DNA of 64,000 bases from Microbacterium sp. LWH3-1.2 (GTDB lineage Bacteria > Actinomycetota > Actinomycetes > Actinomycetales > Microbacteriaceae): positions 3,286,001-3,350,000 of the forward strand of contig NZ_JBEGIK010000001.1 of the NCBI RefSeq assembly GCF_040675855.1, given 5' to 3'. A model generated the notes under the pieces. The model did no database searches. It was not told the origin of the DNA and saw nothing but the letters and a program-made list of their open reading frames with translations. Position 1 is the stretch's first letter. Each line of letters begins with the position of its first letter. This document shows, one piece after another, positions 42,647 through 53,914 of the stretch. The position numbers and the translations under genes are program-made.

Positions 42647-44497
42647 TCACGCGCCGAGCTCGGCGACGTCGGTGACGGGCAGCCGGCACGCGAAGTCGCG
42701 GCAGTCGTAGGCGGTCGGACGCCCACCACGCGACGCCTTCTCCGCGAACAGCTCGAATCCCGACTCGGCCCACGAGCGCGCCTGTTCCGGCGACACGATG
42801 CTCACGACATCGGCACGGATGCTGCGCGCCGCCGTCGCGAGCGCGGCCCGGGGATCGTCCGTGACGACGACGATCTGCCGCGGCGGCTCGGCGAGGCGTG
42901 CTGCGACCCGCAGCAGCGCGCCGTACGCGAGCGGCTGCGCGAGAGCGGAGGGGGCGTGGGCCGCGACGAGCCTCTCGGCGATCGACAGATACCGGTCCCC
43001 CGCGCCCAGCGCCCACAGCGCGGCGGCGGCTTCCGCGACCGACGCGGCGCCGGACGGCTCGTCGGCGTCGGACGCGGCATCCGGTGCTCCGATCCCCTGC
43101 CGGGACAGCACCGGGTCTCCCCCGCCGGGAACCGCGACGCGGCCGTCGGCGCCGACACAGGCGTCGACGAGCTCGCGCGCCCGCGTGGCGTACGCGACCT
43201 CGCCCGTCGCGACCGCGAGGGCGAGGAGGCCGGCGGCGAGCTGCCCGTGGTCGGCGAGCGTCGCATGAGCCCGCGACGGCATCTCGTCGAGCGACGCCCG
43301 CAGCAGGCGCCCGTCCGCGGTGACGTTCACCTCGAGCACGGCGTCGGCCGCCCAGCGCGCCGCCTCGATCCAGGATGCCTCGTCCCGTCGCGCGCCGGCC
43401 CGCGCGAGGGAGCCGATCGCGAGGCCGTTCCAGCCGCTGACCACTTTGCCGTCGACGGCCGGCGACTGGAGGTCCGTGCGCCCGGCCGCATCCCGCGCAT
43501 AATAGCCGCCCTCGCTGCGGGCACCATCGATCCAGGATTCCGAGTCCTGGGCGGCGCCGAAGCCGCCGCCCGGCTGCTGGAGCACGTCGCGCAGGAACCC
43601 GGCGATGCCGCGAGCCACGTCGTCGCGGGAGGGCTCCGCGTCCATCGCGACGTCGAGCAGCTGCGCGTTGTCGGTCAGCATGCGCTCGTAGTGCGGCACG
43701 GTCCAGTCGGGCCGGGTCGCGTAGCGGAAGAACCCGCCCTCGACGGGGTCGCGCAGCGGCGACGCGGCCATCGCGGCGAGGGCGCGATCGGCGACGACGG
43801 ATGCCCCGGCCGCCCGCTCGCGGACGACCCGCGTCTGCAGGAAGCGCAGTGCGGTGGCGACCGGGAACTTGGGGGCGCTCGACGCGGGATCGCCGAATCC
43901 GCCGTGGCGCGGATCCTCCCGAGCCGCGAGCGCACGCGCAGCGCCGGCCAGATCATCGGCGGACGGCGTCGTCGCCGGCGTGGCGGGGGCGGACTCGCGG
44001 ACCTCCGCGAGCGCGCCGGCGACGGCATCCGCCGTCTCGTCGATCTGGTCTCGCCGCTCTGTCCACGCCTCGTGGACGGCGGCGAGCACCTGCCGGAACG
44101 CGGGGATGCCCGCATGCGGCTGCGGCGGGAAGTACGTGCCGGCGTAGAACGGTCGTCCGTCGGGCGTCGCGAACACCGTCAGCGGCCAGCCGAGGCTCGG
44201 CGAGAACGCCGAGGCCGCGGCCATGTAGGCGGCGTCGACCTCAGGGTGCTCCTCGCGGTCGACCTTGATCGAAACGAATCCGGCGTCGAGCTCGGCCGCT
44301 GTCGTCTCGTCCTCGAACGACTCCCGCGCCATCACGTGGCACCAGTGGCACGTCGAATAGCCGATCGACACCATGACGGGCACGTCACGGCGCCGCGCCT
44401 CGGCGAACGCCTCCTCGCCCCACGGGAACCACGCGACCGGATTGCCCGCGTGGGCTCTCAGGTACGGGCTCGTCGCTTCCGCGAGGCGAGGGTTCAC
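42647..44497 (-). CDS. DUF255 thioredoxin-domain protein (YyaL-like)
   Basis: 616 residues. The N-terminal thioredoxin-like domain has STCHWCHVM (about 47-55). The long C-terminal half is an (alpha/alpha)6-like domain with [13 protein letters not shown] and [10 protein letters not shown], the YyaL/spermatogenesis-associated 20 layout. The enzymatic role is unknown across the family. The GTG at 44497 begins [12 protein letters not shown], the conserved N-terminus. GGGAG lies about 10 nt upstream. The longer frame upstream belongs to a shadow of the next gene. Confidence 0.9.
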   Translation of the reverse strand: MNPRLAEATSPYLRAHAGNPVAWFPWGEEAFAEARRRDVPVMVSIGYSTCHWCHVMARESFEDETTAAELDAGFVSIKVDREEHPEVDAAYMAAASAFSPSLGWPLTVFATPDGRPFYAGTYFPPQPHAGIPAFRQVLAAVHEAWTERRDQIDETADAVAGALAEVRESAPATPATTPSADDLAGAARALAAREDPRHGGFGDPASSAPKFPVATALRFLQTRVVRERAAGASVVADRALAAMAASPLRDPVEGGFFRYATRPDWTVPHYERMLTDNAQLLDVAMDAEPSRDDVARGIAGFLRDVLQQPGGGFGAAQDSESWIDGARSEGGYYARDAAGRTDLQSPAVDGKVVSGWNGLAIGSLARAGARRDEASWIEAARWAADAVLEVNVTADGRLLRASLDEMPSRAHATLADHGQLAAGLLALAVATGEVAYATRARELVDACVGADGRVAVPGGGDPVLSRQGIGAPDAASDADEPSGAASVAEAAAALWALGAGDRYLSIAERLVAAHAPSALAQPLAYGALLRVAARLAEPPRQIVVVTDDPRAALATAARSIRADVVSIVSPEQARSWAESGFELFAEKASRGGRPTAYDCRDFACRLPVTDVAELGA

Positions 44498-44525
44498 GGC
44501 ATCCGCTCCCGCCGCTCGTGAGCGG

Positions 44526-45371
<846 letters not shown>

Positions 45372-45440
45372 CTAGATCCGCAGTGGGGGCGTCGGACGGG
45401 TCGATCCGCTGCACGGCCGGACGGGATACGATCGAAGGCT

Positions 45441-48400
45441 ATGTCCGCGCCCGAACCCGTCATCTCGTATCCGCCGGAGCTCCCCGTCAGCGCCGCGCGC
45501 GACGAGATCGCGCGCGCCGTCCGGGACCACCAGGTCGTGATCGTGGCGGGCGCGACCGGGTCGGGCAAGACGACGCAGCTGCCGAAGATCGCTCTGGAGC
45601 TCGGACGCACCCGCATCGCGCACACCCAGCCGCGCCGCATCGCGGCGCGCACCATCGCCGAGCGCATCGCCGAGGAGCTGCAGGTGCCGCTCGGATCGAC
45701 CGTCGGCTACAAGGTCCGCTTCACCGACAAGGTGTCGGAAGACACGCGGATCGCGCTGATGACGGATGGCATCCTCCTCAACGAGATCCACCGCGATCGG
45801 CTCCTGCGCCGGTACGACATGGTCATCGTCGACGAGGCCCACGAGCGGTCGCTCAACGTCGACTTCCTGCTCGGGTATCTGCGACGGATCCTGCCGAAGC
45901 GCCCCGACCTCAAGGTCGTCATCACGAGCGCGACGATCGACCCCGAGAGCTTCGCGAAGCACTTCGCGAAGCCCGACGGCGCTCCGGCGCCCATCATCGA
46001 GGTATCCGGACGCACGTATCCGGTCGAGATCCGGTACCGCCCGCCGGTGCGTCCGGCGAAGGGCGAGGACGAGTCCGATGACGTCGACGGGATCACCTCC
46101 GCCCTGCGCGAACTCGACCGCGAATCCGCGGGCGACGTCCTGGTGTTCCTTCCCGGTGAGGCCGAGATCCGCGACGCCGCGGACGCCGTGCGGGGCATGT
46201 ACGCGAAGGACGCCGCGCCCACCGAGGTGCTCCCCCTCTACGGTCGCCTGTCTGCGGCGGAGCAGCACCGGGTGTTCGAGCGGTCTCAGGTGCCCGGCAT
46301 CCGTCGTCGTGTCATCCTCGCGACGAACGTCGCCGAGACGAGCCTCACCGTGCCGGGCATCAGGTACGTCGTCGATACCGGCACCGCGCGCATCTCGCGC
46401 TACAGCAACCGCAGCAAGGTGCAGCGGCTGCCCATCGAAGCGGTGTCGCAGGCGTCCGCGCAGCAGCGGTCGGGGCGTGCGGGCCGCACGAGCGACGGCA
46501 TCGCGATCCGGCTGTACTCCGAAGAGGACTTCGACACGCGGCCCGAGTTCACCGAGCCCGAGATCCTGCGCACGAGCCTGGCCTCGGTCATCCTGCAGAT
46601 GCTCTCACTCGGGTTCGGCGACATCTCGTCGTTCCCGTTTCTGACCCCTCCGGACTCGCGCGGCGTCAAGGCCGCGCTCGACCTCCTCGTCGAGCTCGGT
46701 GCCGTCCGGATCGGTCGTGACCACCCCACGCTCACCGACCTCGGCCGCGAGATCTCGCGGCTGCCGATCGATCCTCGCTTCGCCCGCATGCTGGTGGAGG
46801 CGCGCCGCACCGGAGTGCTGCGGGACGTTCTCGCCATCGTCGCGGGGATGTCGATCCAGGATGTGCGCGAGCGCCCCGAAGACCGTCGAGAAGAGGCCGA
46901 CCGCCTCCACGCGCGGTTCACGGACCCGTCCAGCGACTTCCTCAGCCTCCTGAACCTCTGGAACCACCTCCAGGAGAAGCAGGCCGAGCTCGGATCGAGC
47001 GCCTTCCGGCGCCTCTGCCGCGCCGAGCACCTCAACTACGTGCGTGTGCGGGAGTGGGCGGACGTGCACCGTCAGCTCAGCGCACTCGTCAACGCCCCGC
47101 GCTCCGCGCTGGTTGACCGAGCGAAGCGAGTCGAAACGGGCACCGCCGACCCCGACGATCTGCACAAGGCGATCCTCTCGGGCCTGCTGTCCCACCTGGG
47201 CGTCCTCGACGAGCGCACGACTTCCACCGCCGCGCGCGGCCGCACCGGCTCGGACCGCGCCGACCAGCGGCGCAGCGCGGAGTACCTCGGCTCTCGCGGC
47301 ACCCGCTTCGCGATCTTCCCGGGCTCCGGACTCAGGAAGAAGCGGCCGACCGCCGTCATGGCCGCGGAGGTCGTCGAGACGAGCCGCCTGTTCGCGCGCA
47401 CCGTCGCCGCGATCGACCCGGCGTGGGCGGAGCCGCTCGCGGGCGACCTGGCCAAGCGATCGCTGAGCGAGCCGCACTGGTCGAAGGCGTCAGGGGCGGC
47501 ATCCGCGTACGAGAAGGTCACGCTGTTCGGCCTCGAGATCGTGCCGAAGCGCCGGGTGCAGCTCGCGCGGTTCGACCGGCCCTTCGCGCGCGAGCTCTTC
47601 GTGCGCCACGCGCTGGTGGAGGGCGAGTGGGATTCGTCGCACCTCGACAAGAAGCTCACGGCGTTCGAGCGCCGAAACCTCGAGCTGCGGCGACGGCTCG
47701 AGAAGATCGAGGAGCGCGAGCGCCGGCGCGACATCCTGGTGGGCGACGAGGCCGTCTTCCGGTTCTACGACGCCCGGATCCCCGGCGACGTGTTCGACGC
47801 GCGCTCTTTCGAGAGCTGGTGGATGGATGCCTCGGCCCGCACGCCGCGCCTTCTGGACATGACGGAGGCCGACCTCGTCGACGAGGCATCGCGCGGCGAC
47901 GAACGCGACTTCCCCGCACGGTGGACGCAGGGTGACCAGGTGCTCTCGCTCGCGTACCGCTTCGAACCGGGCGCGGCCGACGATGGGGTGACGGCCGTCG
48001 TGCCTCTCGCCCTTCTCGCGCAGTTGCGCGCCGACGGGTTCGACTGGCAGGTGCCCGGGATGCGCGACGAGCTCATCACGGCGCTGCTGCGCTCGCTCCC
48101 CAAGGCGATCCGGCGCCACGTCGTGCCCGCGGCCGACTGGGCGGCCACCTTCTCCGCCGACCTGGCAGGGCAGGGCCCGGAGGCCCACGGCGGCCTGCCG
48201 CCCGTCGCGCTGCGCGAGGCTCTCGCCTCACGCATCCAGCGCGTCGCCAGCCAGCCCGTGAGCGCCGCGGACTTCGAGATGGAGCGCGTACCGGGGCATC
48301 TGCAGGTGTCGTTCCGGGCGGTCGACGAGCGCGGCCGCGCCGTCGGATCCGACCGGGATCTTGCCGCACTGCAAGCGCGGCTCGCCGACCGTGCGCGAGC

Positions 48401-49430
48401 ATCCGTGTCGCGGTCGCTGACCGCGAAAGACGGCGTTCCCCGTTCGTCGAGCGGGCGTGCGAGTCCGAACGGAGAGACGGCGGGCATCGATGCGTCCGGC
48501 CGCTCAGGGCGCTTCGACTCTCTCGTTGCTCGCTCGCTCGACGACCGGGCCACGGCGACCTTCGCCGAGCGCACCGGCCTCACCGACTGGACGTTCGGCG
48601 ATCTGCCCGATGTCGTCGACACGAAGGTCGCGGGCGGCGTCGTGCGCGGCTACCCCGCGATCGTCGACGAGGGCGCATCGGTCGCGCTGCGGATCGAGAC
48701 GACGCCCGAGGCCGCAGCCCGCGCGACGGAGGCGGGGGCACGCCGCCTGGTGCTGCTCTCGGTCGCCTCGCCCTCCGCCTATGTGCTCGAACATCTCACC
48801 TCTGCCGAGAAGCTCGCGCTCGCAGCATCCCCGTATCCGTCTGCGAAGGCGCTCATCGAGGACGCCCGCGTCGCGGTGGCGGATGCCGTCATCGCACGCA
48901 CCGCTCCCGACGCCCTGGTGCGCACCCGCGCCGGCTTCGAAGCGGTGCGCGACGCGCTCTCGGGCGCGGTGGTCGACGAGCTGTTCCAGACGGTGTCGCT
49001 GACCGCCCGCGTGCTCACCGCCGCGCGTGAGGTGGAGCGCGCGATGCGCGACGCGAACTCGCTGACGCTGCTCGGCGCCCTGAACGACGTCAGGGGACAG
49101 CTTGCGGGGCTGGTGTTCCCGGGTTTCGTGTCCCGCACCGGCACCTCCCGGCTGGCGCAGCTGCCCCGCTACCTGCGCGGGGCGCTCGAGCGGGTGCGGA
49201 CGCTCGCCGACAACCCCGGCCGCGATCGCCAGCGCATGACGGAGTTCGAGCGGGCGGCCGCGGTGTTCGCCGAGGCCGGCGGCGTGATCCCCCCGGCGGT
49301 GGACTCCCCGGGTCCGCTCACACACGCTCGCTGGCTGCTCGAGGAGTACCGTGTGAGCCTGTTCGCGCAGTCCCTCGGCACAGCCGAGCCCGTATCGCTG
49401 CAGCGGATTCAGAGATCCCTCAGGGAATAG
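45441..49430 (+). CDS. hrpA: ATP-dependent RNA helicase HrpA
   Basis: 1329 residues, full HrpA length. DEAH-box motifs: GATGSGKTTQ (I), DEAH in VIVDEAHERSLN (II), TSATID (III) and QRSGRAGR (VI). HA2, OB-fold and a long DUF3418 C-terminal region follow. It remodels RNA/ribosomes and contributes to collided-ribosome rescue in bacteria. Two in-frame tracts at residues about 557-566 (47111-47138) and about 1024-1036 (48511-48547) match a dispersed GC-rich repeat and look like insertions between domains. A long upstream frame overlaps the opposite strand and is rejected. Confidence 0.95.
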   Translation: MSAPEPVISYPPELPVSAARDEIARAVRDHQVVIVAGATGSGKTTQLPKIALELGRTRIAHTQPRRIAARTIAERIAEELQVPLGSTVGYKVRFTDKVSEDTRIALMTDGILLNEIHRDRLLRRYDMVIVDEAHERSLNVDFLLGYLRRILPKRPDLKVVITSATIDPESFAKHFAKPDGAPAPIIEVSGRTYPVEIRYRPPVRPAKGEDESDDVDGITSALRELDRESAGDVLVFLPGEAEIRDAADAVRGMYAKDAAPTEVLPLYGRLSAAEQHRVFERSQVPGIRRRVILATNVAETSLTVPGIRYVVDTGTARISRYSNRSKVQRLPIEAVSQASAQQRSGRAGRTSDGIAIRLYSEEDFDTRPEFTEPEILRTSLASVILQMLSLGFGDISSFPFLTPPDSRGVKAALDLLVELGAVRIGRDHPTLTDLGREISRLPIDPRFARMLVEARRTGVLRDVLAIVAGMSIQDVRERPEDRREEADRLHARFTDPSSDFLSLLNLWNHLQEKQAELGSSAFRRLCRAEHLNYVRVREWADVHRQLSALVNAPRSALVDRAKRVETGTADPDDLHKAILSGLLSHLGVLDERTTSTAARGRTGSDRADQRRSAEYLGSRGTRFAIFPGSGLRKKRPTAVMAAEVVETSRLFARTVAAIDPAWAEPLAGDLAKRSLSEPHWSKASGAASAYEKVTLFGLEIVPKRRVQLARFDRPFARELFVRHALVEGEWDSSHLDKKLTAFERRNLELRRRLEKIEERERRRDILVGDEAVFRFYDARIPGDVFDARSFESWWMDASARTPRLLDMTEADLVDEASRGDERDFPARWTQGDQVLSLAYRFEPGAADDGVTAVVPLALLAQLRADGFDWQVPGMRDELITALLRSLPKAIRRHVVPAADWAATFSADLAGQGPEAHGGLPPVALREALASRIQRVASQPVSAADFEMERVPGHLQVSFRAVDERGRAVGSDRDLAALQARLADRARASVSRSLTAKDGVPRSSSGRASPNGETAGIDASGRSGRFDSLVARSLDDRATATFAERTGLTDWTFGDLPDVVDTKVAGGVVRGYPAIVDEGASVALRIETTPEAAARATEAGARRLVLLSVASPSAYVLEHLTSAEKLALAASPYPSAKALIEDARVAVADAVIARTAPDALVRTRAGFEAVRDALSGAVVDELFQTVSLTARVLTAAREVERAMRDANSLTLLGALNDVRGQLAGLVFPGFVSRTGTSRLAQLPRYLRGALERVRTLADNPGRDRQRMTEFERAAAVFAEAGGVIPPAVDSPGPLTHARWLLEEYRVSLFAQSLGTAEPVSLQRIQRSLRE
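47111..47138 (+). repeat. Dispersed-repeat-like tract inside hrpA, copy 1
   Basis: GGTTGACCGAGCGAAGCGAG followed by TCGAAACG resembles the GTTGAGCGAGCGnAGCGAGnCGAAAC repeat that I recall as abundant between genes in Microbacteriaceae. It is read in frame as LVDRAKRVET, next to the DPDDLH helix of the helicase. Confidence 0.55.
48511..48547 (-). repeat. Dispersed-repeat-like tract inside hrpA, copy 2
   Basis: On the minus strand it reads GGTCGTCGAGCGAGCGAGCA then AGAGTCGAAGC, the same repeat type as copy 1 but in opposite orientation. It is read in frame as RFDSLVARSLDDR, in a linker rich in Ser, Gly and Arg before the conserved ERTGLTDWTFGDLPD. Confidence 0.5.
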
Positions 49431-49459
49431 CCGTCTCGACGCCAGGAGTTGCCCCCCTC

Positions 49460-50401
49460 ATGACCACTGCGATCGCGTACACCGAGTTCGGAGGCCCCGA
49501 GGTCCTTCACGAGATCTCTGTTCCCCAGCCCATCCCCGCAGCCGGGCAGCTCGCGATCCGCGTGACGGCCGCCGGCGTCAACCCGATCGACGGCAAACTC
49601 CGCTCCGGTCGTCGGCCATCGGGCGAGATCACCGCGCCGCGTCGCATCGGCGGCGACGGCGCGGGTGTGGTGACGGGCGTCGGCGAAGGCGTCGACGGGT
49701 TCCGCGTCGGCGACCCGGTGGTGTTCGCCGGGGCGTCGGGAGCGTATGCGACCGAGGTGGCGGTGGCCGCCACGCACGCCTTCCCACGCCCGCCGCAGGT
49801 GAGCGCGGCCGAGGGCGCTGCGCTGGGCATCCCGATCGGCACGGCATACCAGACACTCCGCTCCCTTGCGGTCGGCCGCGACGACACCGTGCTCGTGCAC
49901 GCCGGGTCGGGTGCCGTCGGTCAGGCCCTCATACAGTTCGCCGTGCTGTGGGGCGCGACCGTCATCGCGACGTCGTCCGAGAGCCGCTTCGACCGGGTCC
50001 GCGAGCTCGGTGCGACCCCTGTCGCCTACGGTGAGGGGCTCGCCGACCGCGTGCGCGCGGCCGCTCCCCAGGGCGTGACCGTCGCCATCGACGCGGCCGG
50101 CACCGACGAGGCCCTCGACACCTCGCTCGAGCTGGTCGCCGACCGTCAGCGGATCGCGACGCTGGTGCGGGGGCGGGATGCTGCCGGCCGCGGCATCCGC
50201 GCATTCTCCGGCGGCTCCCCCGAACCGCTCACTCCGCAGCAGCAGGGATGGCGTACGGAGGCGGTTCCGGTCGCGCTCGCCCTGATCGCGGCGGGACGCT
50301 TCTCGGTCGAACTCGGCCCGTCGTTCGCCCTCGTCGACGCCGCCGAGGCGCATCGCGCGATCGAGTCGGGCGTGGCGGGCAAGATCACGCTCGTGCCGTG
50401 A
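49460..50401 (+). CDS. Quinone-reductase-like MDR oxidoreductase
   Basis: 313 residues of the medium-chain dehydrogenase fold without the zinc ligands (quinone oxidoreductase type). It has GVNPIDGKLR, DGAGVVTGVGEGVDGFRVGD and the NADPH loop VHAGSGAVGQALIQFA. It reduces quinones or enals with NADPH; the substrate is unknown. The ATG is 29 bp after the hrpA stop. No regulatory site was seen. Confidence 0.9.
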   Translation: MTTAIAYTEFGGPEVLHEISVPQPIPAAGQLAIRVTAAGVNPIDGKLRSGRRPSGEITAPRRIGGDGAGVVTGVGEGVDGFRVGDPVVFAGASGAYATEVAVAATHAFPRPPQVSAAEGAALGIPIGTAYQTLRSLAVGRDDTVLVHAGSGAVGQALIQFAVLWGATVIATSSESRFDRVRELGATPVAYGEGLADRVRAAAPQGVTVAIDAAGTDEALDTSLELVADRQRIATLVRGRDAAGRGIRAFSGGSPEPLTPQQQGWRTEAVPVALALIAAGRFSVELGPSFALVDAAEAHRAIESGVAGKITLVP

Positions 50402-50572
50402 CCGCGCGCCGGGGGCGGACCGGAGGGGATCGTCGAGTCCCGCCGGTGTGATCGGCTACGCCGGGCCCCACCGTTCTCACGCGCGTACGAACTACCGTCG
50501 CCGGGACCCGGTCGGGCCGCCGGCGCAACAGTTCGACACACGAAGCACACCGGCGGGCGCCTCGGCTCGACA

Positions 50573-51952
50573 ATGGTGGGCATGCCTGAACAGACTCGTC
50601 CTGCCGCCCCTCGCTCGTTCGCGACGGCGCAGGTGCAGGCCGGGTTCGACTCCGGCATCGCGGAGAACACCGCCATCCCCTCCATCCACCAGTCCAACGG
50701 GTTCGAGTTCCGCTCGCTCGCCGAGGCACGCGACCTCTTCGCGCTGCGCAAGGACGGCAACATCTACAGCCGCGCCGCGAACCCCACGGTGCTCGTCTTC
50801 GAGCGCCGCGTCGCCGAGCTCGAGGGAGGCATCGCCGCGGCCGGCGTTGCGTCGGGCCAGGCGGCCGTCGCCGTCGCACTGCTGGCTCTGGCCAAGCAGG
50901 GCGAGCACATCGTCGCCGCCCGGCAGCTGTACGGCGGCACCGTCGACCTGCTGCAGGACACCTTCGCCGACTGGGGCATCGAGGTGACATTCGTCGACCA
51001 GGACGACCTCGACGCCTGGCGCGCCGCCGTCCGCCCGACCACGCGCGCGCTCTTCGCCGAGTCGATCTCGAACCCGATCGCGCAGGTGCTCGACCTCGGA
51101 GCAGTCGCGGCGGTCGCCCGAGACGCCGGCGTACCCCTGGTGATCGACAACACCGTCGCGACGCCGTACCTGCAGCGGGCGAAGGACTTCGGCGCCGACA
51201 TCGTCGTGCACTCCGCCACGAAGTTCCTCGGCGGCCACGGCACATCGCTCGGCGGTGTCGTGGTCGACCTCGGCACGTTCGACTTCACCGCCGAACCCGA
51301 GCGCTGGCCACAGCTGACCCAGACGTACCCGCGCGTGCCGGACGGCAGTCTCGTCGAGCGCTTCGGCGAGACGGGGTCGCCGTACATCGCGCTGGTCAAG
51401 ACCAAGTATGTTCACGACCTCGGGCCATCGCTCTCGGCCTTCAACGCCTTCCAGCTGCTGCAGGGCCTCGAGACGCTCGACCTTCGCATGCAGCGCCACG
51501 CCGCGAGCGCCCTCACGGTCGCCCGGTTCCTCGAGACGCACCCCGCGGTCTCGCGTGTGCACCACCCCGGGCTGGAGTCGAGCCCGTGGCGCGCGCAGGC
51601 CGAGGCCTACCTGCCCGACGGGGTGAGCTCGGTCTTCGCGTTCGACCTGCCGTCGACGGGCGACGACGAGGCGGACTTCCGGCTCGTCGAGGCGTTCATC
51701 TCGCGCCTGCAGGTGATCCGCCTGGTCGCCAACATCGGCGATGCGCGCAGCCTTGTGGCTCACCCGGCCTCGATGACGCACAGCCACATGTCGCCGACGC
51801 AGCTCGCCGAGGCGCACATCGGCCCGACCACCGTGCGCCTTTCGATCGGCCTCGAGGACGCCCGCGACATCGTCGACGACCTGGCCCGCGCGCTCGAGCA
51901 GATCACGGCGGCAGAGGCCCGCGCCGAGCTCGCGGAGAGCGTCGCCCGCTAG
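50573..51952 (+). CDS. metY: O-acetylhomoserine sulfhydrylase (MetY-like)
   Basis: 459 residues, Cys/Met metabolism PLP enzyme. PLP Lys is in [27 protein letters not shown] and the C-terminal [28 protein letters not shown] are typical of O-acetylhomoserine aminocarboxypropyltransferase. It makes homocysteine from O-acetylhomoserine and sulfide, so it also consumes sulfide. ATG 50573 is listed; GTG 50576 and ATG 50582 are possible. The 170-bp leader shows no SAM-riboswitch signature that I could recognise. Confidence 0.92.
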   Translation: MVGMPEQTRPAAPRSFATAQVQAGFDSGIAENTAIPSIHQSNGFEFRSLAEARDLFALRKDGNIYSRAANPTVLVFERRVAELEGGIAAAGVASGQAAVAVALLALAKQGEHIVAARQLYGGTVDLLQDTFADWGIEVTFVDQDDLDAWRAAVRPTTRALFAESISNPIAQVLDLGAVAAVARDAGVPLVIDNTVATPYLQRAKDFGADIVVHSATKFLGGHGTSLGGVVVDLGTFDFTAEPERWPQLTQTYPRVPDGSLVERFGETGSPYIALVKTKYVHDLGPSLSAFNAFQLLQGLETLDLRMQRHAASALTVARFLETHPAVSRVHHPGLESSPWRAQAEAYLPDGVSSVFAFDLPSTGDDEADFRLVEAFISRLQVIRLVANIGDARSLVAHPASMTHSHMSPTQLAEAHIGPTTVRLSIGLEDARDIVDDLARALEQITAAEARAELAESVAR

Positions 51953-51989
51953 CGTCCGGCCACGGGCGGCTCGCGCTAGCCTCGTGTTC

Positions 51990-52982
51990 ATGACCTCGCC
52001 CTCCTCCCCCCGCTGGGGGATCCTCGGACCGGGCGGCATCGCCCGTGCGTTCACCAGCGACCTGCGCACCGCCGGACTCGACGTCACCGCCGTGGGTTCC
52101 CGGCGCCGCGAGACCGCCGAGGCCTTCGCCGCCGACTTCGGCCTCGCGCACGCACACGGCTCCTACGAGGACCTCGTGGCCGACCCCGATGTCGACATCG
52201 TCTACATCGCCACGCCGCATCCGATGCACGCGGCGAACGCACTGCTCGCCCTCGAGGCCGGCAAGCACGTGCTGGTCGAGAAGGCGTTCACCCTCAATGC
52301 GGCGGAGGCCGTGGCGGTGCGCGACTGCGCGGCGGAACGCGGACTCCTCGCGATGGAGGCGATGTGGACGCGCTACCTGCCGCACATGGTCCGCATCCGC
52401 GAACTGGTGGAGTCCGGCGCGCTCGGCGAGGTCCGCGCCGTCACCGCCGACCACACGCAGCGCCTCCCTTCCGACCCGGGACACCGTATCAACGCGCTGG
52501 AGCTCGGCGGCGGCGCCCTGCTCGACCTCGGTATCTACCCGGTGTCGTTCGCGTGGGACATCCTGGGCGAACCGCTCTCGATCGCGGCGGCCGCCCGCAT
52601 CGGCGACGCAGGATCCGACACCGAGGTCGCGACGATCATGACCCACGCGTCGGGCGCGCTGTCGACCTCCCTTTCGGCATCCCGCGGCGCGGGCCCCAAC
52701 ACCGCGGCGGTCATCGGCACCGAGGCCCGCATCGACATCGACAGCGTCTGGTATTCGCCCACCTCGTTCCGCCTCGTCGGCCCCGACGGCGCGGTGCGCG
52801 AGGAGTTCCGCTCCGACGTCGAGGGGCGCGGCATGCAGTACCAGGCTCTCGCCGCCGGGCGGTACCTCGCCGAGGGCCGCACCGACTCCGATGTGCTGCC
52901 CATCGACGAGACCGTCGCGATCATGGCGACGCTCGACGAGATCCGCGACCTCGTCGGCGTGCGCTATCCCGGTGAGGAGTGA
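51990..52982 (+). CDS. Gfo/Idh/MocA-family oxidoreductase
   Basis: 330 residues. The N-terminal Rossmann fold starts RWGILGPGGIARAF. The signature EKAFTLN (EKP-like Lys) follows at about 88, then a GFO/IDH C-terminal domain with GGGALLDLGIYPV. It oxidises or reduces a sugar or cyclitol with NAD(P); the substrate is unknown. It starts 37 bp after metY and ends one base before the NYN gene, so the two probably form an operon. ATG 51990 is preferred; GTG 51984 is in frame. Confidence 0.9.
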   Translation: MTSPSSPRWGILGPGGIARAFTSDLRTAGLDVTAVGSRRRETAEAFAADFGLAHAHGSYEDLVADPDVDIVYIATPHPMHAANALLALEAGKHVLVEKAFTLNAAEAVAVRDCAAERGLLAMEAMWTRYLPHMVRIRELVESGALGEVRAVTADHTQRLPSDPGHRINALELGGGALLDLGIYPVSFAWDILGEPLSIAAAARIGDAGSDTEVATIMTHASGALSTSLSASRGAGPNTAAVIGTEARIDIDSVWYSPTSFRLVGPDGAVREEFRSDVEGRGMQYQALAAGRYLAEGRTDSDVLPIDETVAIMATLDEIRDLVGVRYPGEE

Positions 52983-52983
52983 C

Positions 52984-53859
52984 ATGCCCGACCTGCTGAG
53001 CCCGCGCGTGGCGGTGTACCTGGACTTCGACAACATCGTGATGTCGTGGTACGACCGCGTGCACGGCAAGAACTCCTACTCCCGCGACCGACAGAAGATC
53101 GCGACGGATGCTGCGAACCCCGAGATCGCGGAGCGCCTGGCCGCCGCGACGATCGATGTCGGTGCGATCATCGACTACGCGACGTCGTTCGGCACCCTGG
53201 TGCTCACCCGCGCCTACGCGGACTGGTCGGCGCCCGTCAACGCCGAGTACCGCTCGCAGCTCGTGGCGCGCGCCGTCGACCTCGTGCAGCTCTTCCCCGC
53301 CGCGGCGTACGCCAAGAACGGGGCCGACATCCGCCTCGCGGTGGATGCCGTCGAGGACATGTTCCGCCTGCCCGACCTGACGCACGTCGTGATCGTCGCC
53401 GGGGACTCCGACTACGTGCCGCTCGCCCAGCGCTGTCGCCGCCTGGGCCGCTTCGTCGTGGGCGTGGGCGTCGCAGGCTCGACCGCCAAGTCGCTCGCCG
53501 CGGCGTGCGACCAGTTCGATTCGTACGACGCCCTGCCCGGGGTCGCGGCTCCGGCGTCGGGGAAGAATGATGCTGCGCCGCCGCGTGCGTCCGGCAGCCG
53601 GCGTGCGAGGAAGACCGCCGTCGATCCGACCGAATCCCTTCTCGAGCGCGCACTCCGTCTGGAGAGCGACAAGGAAGGCGTGGAGTGGCAGCACGCCTCG
53701 GCGGTGAAGAGCCTCATCAAGCGGCTCGACCCGGCTTTCAGCGAGAAGGCCCTCGGGTACAAGAGCTTCTCGGAGTTCGTGAAGGCGCATCCGGGCGTCG
53801 CCGAGGTCGACGAGTCGGGCAACATCGTGCTCATCCGCCTCGCCGCCGACAGGCGCTGA
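52984..53859 (+). CDS. NYN domain-LOTUS (OST-HTH) RNA-associated protein
   Basis: 291 residues. The N-terminal NYN/PIN-like nuclease domain has the acidic set: YLDFDNI, KNGADIRLAVDAVEDM and VIVAGDSDYVPLAQ. The C-terminal 75 residues (SLLERALRLES to the end) form an OST-HTH/LOTUS RNA-binding domain with KALGYKSFSEFVKAHP. The family is linked to RNA cleavage or quality control. It begins one base after the Gfo/Idh stop. Confidence 0.9.
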   Translation: MPDLLSPRVAVYLDFDNIVMSWYDRVHGKNSYSRDRQKIATDAANPEIAERLAAATIDVGAIIDYATSFGTLVLTRAYADWSAPVNAEYRSQLVARAVDLVQLFPAAAYAKNGADIRLAVDAVEDMFRLPDLTHVVIVAGDSDYVPLAQRCRRLGRFVVGVGVAGSTAKSLAAACDQFDSYDALPGVAAPASGKNDAAPPRASGSRRARKTAVDPTESLLERALRLESDKEGVEWQHASAVKSLIKRLDPAFSEKALGYKSFSEFVKAHPGVAEVDESGNIVLIRLAADRR

Positions 53860-53900
53860 CCGTGCGTGACCCACAGCCGACCGGGGAAATCGGCCGTGGG

Positions 53901-53907
53901 ATAAAGT
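53901..53907 (+). promoter_or_regulatory. Probable -10 element of the ROK gene
   Basis: ATAAAGT lies about 8 nt upstream of the GTG at 53915 without an intervening ribosome site, which suggests a leaderless transcript. No clear -35. Confidence 0.4.
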
Positions 53908-53914
53908 GTGACCT

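Noticed and set aside
50402..50572. SAM riboswitch upstream of metY
   Set aside because: No conserved SAM-I or SAM-IV core was recognisable; only GC-rich hairpins without the invariant junction bases.
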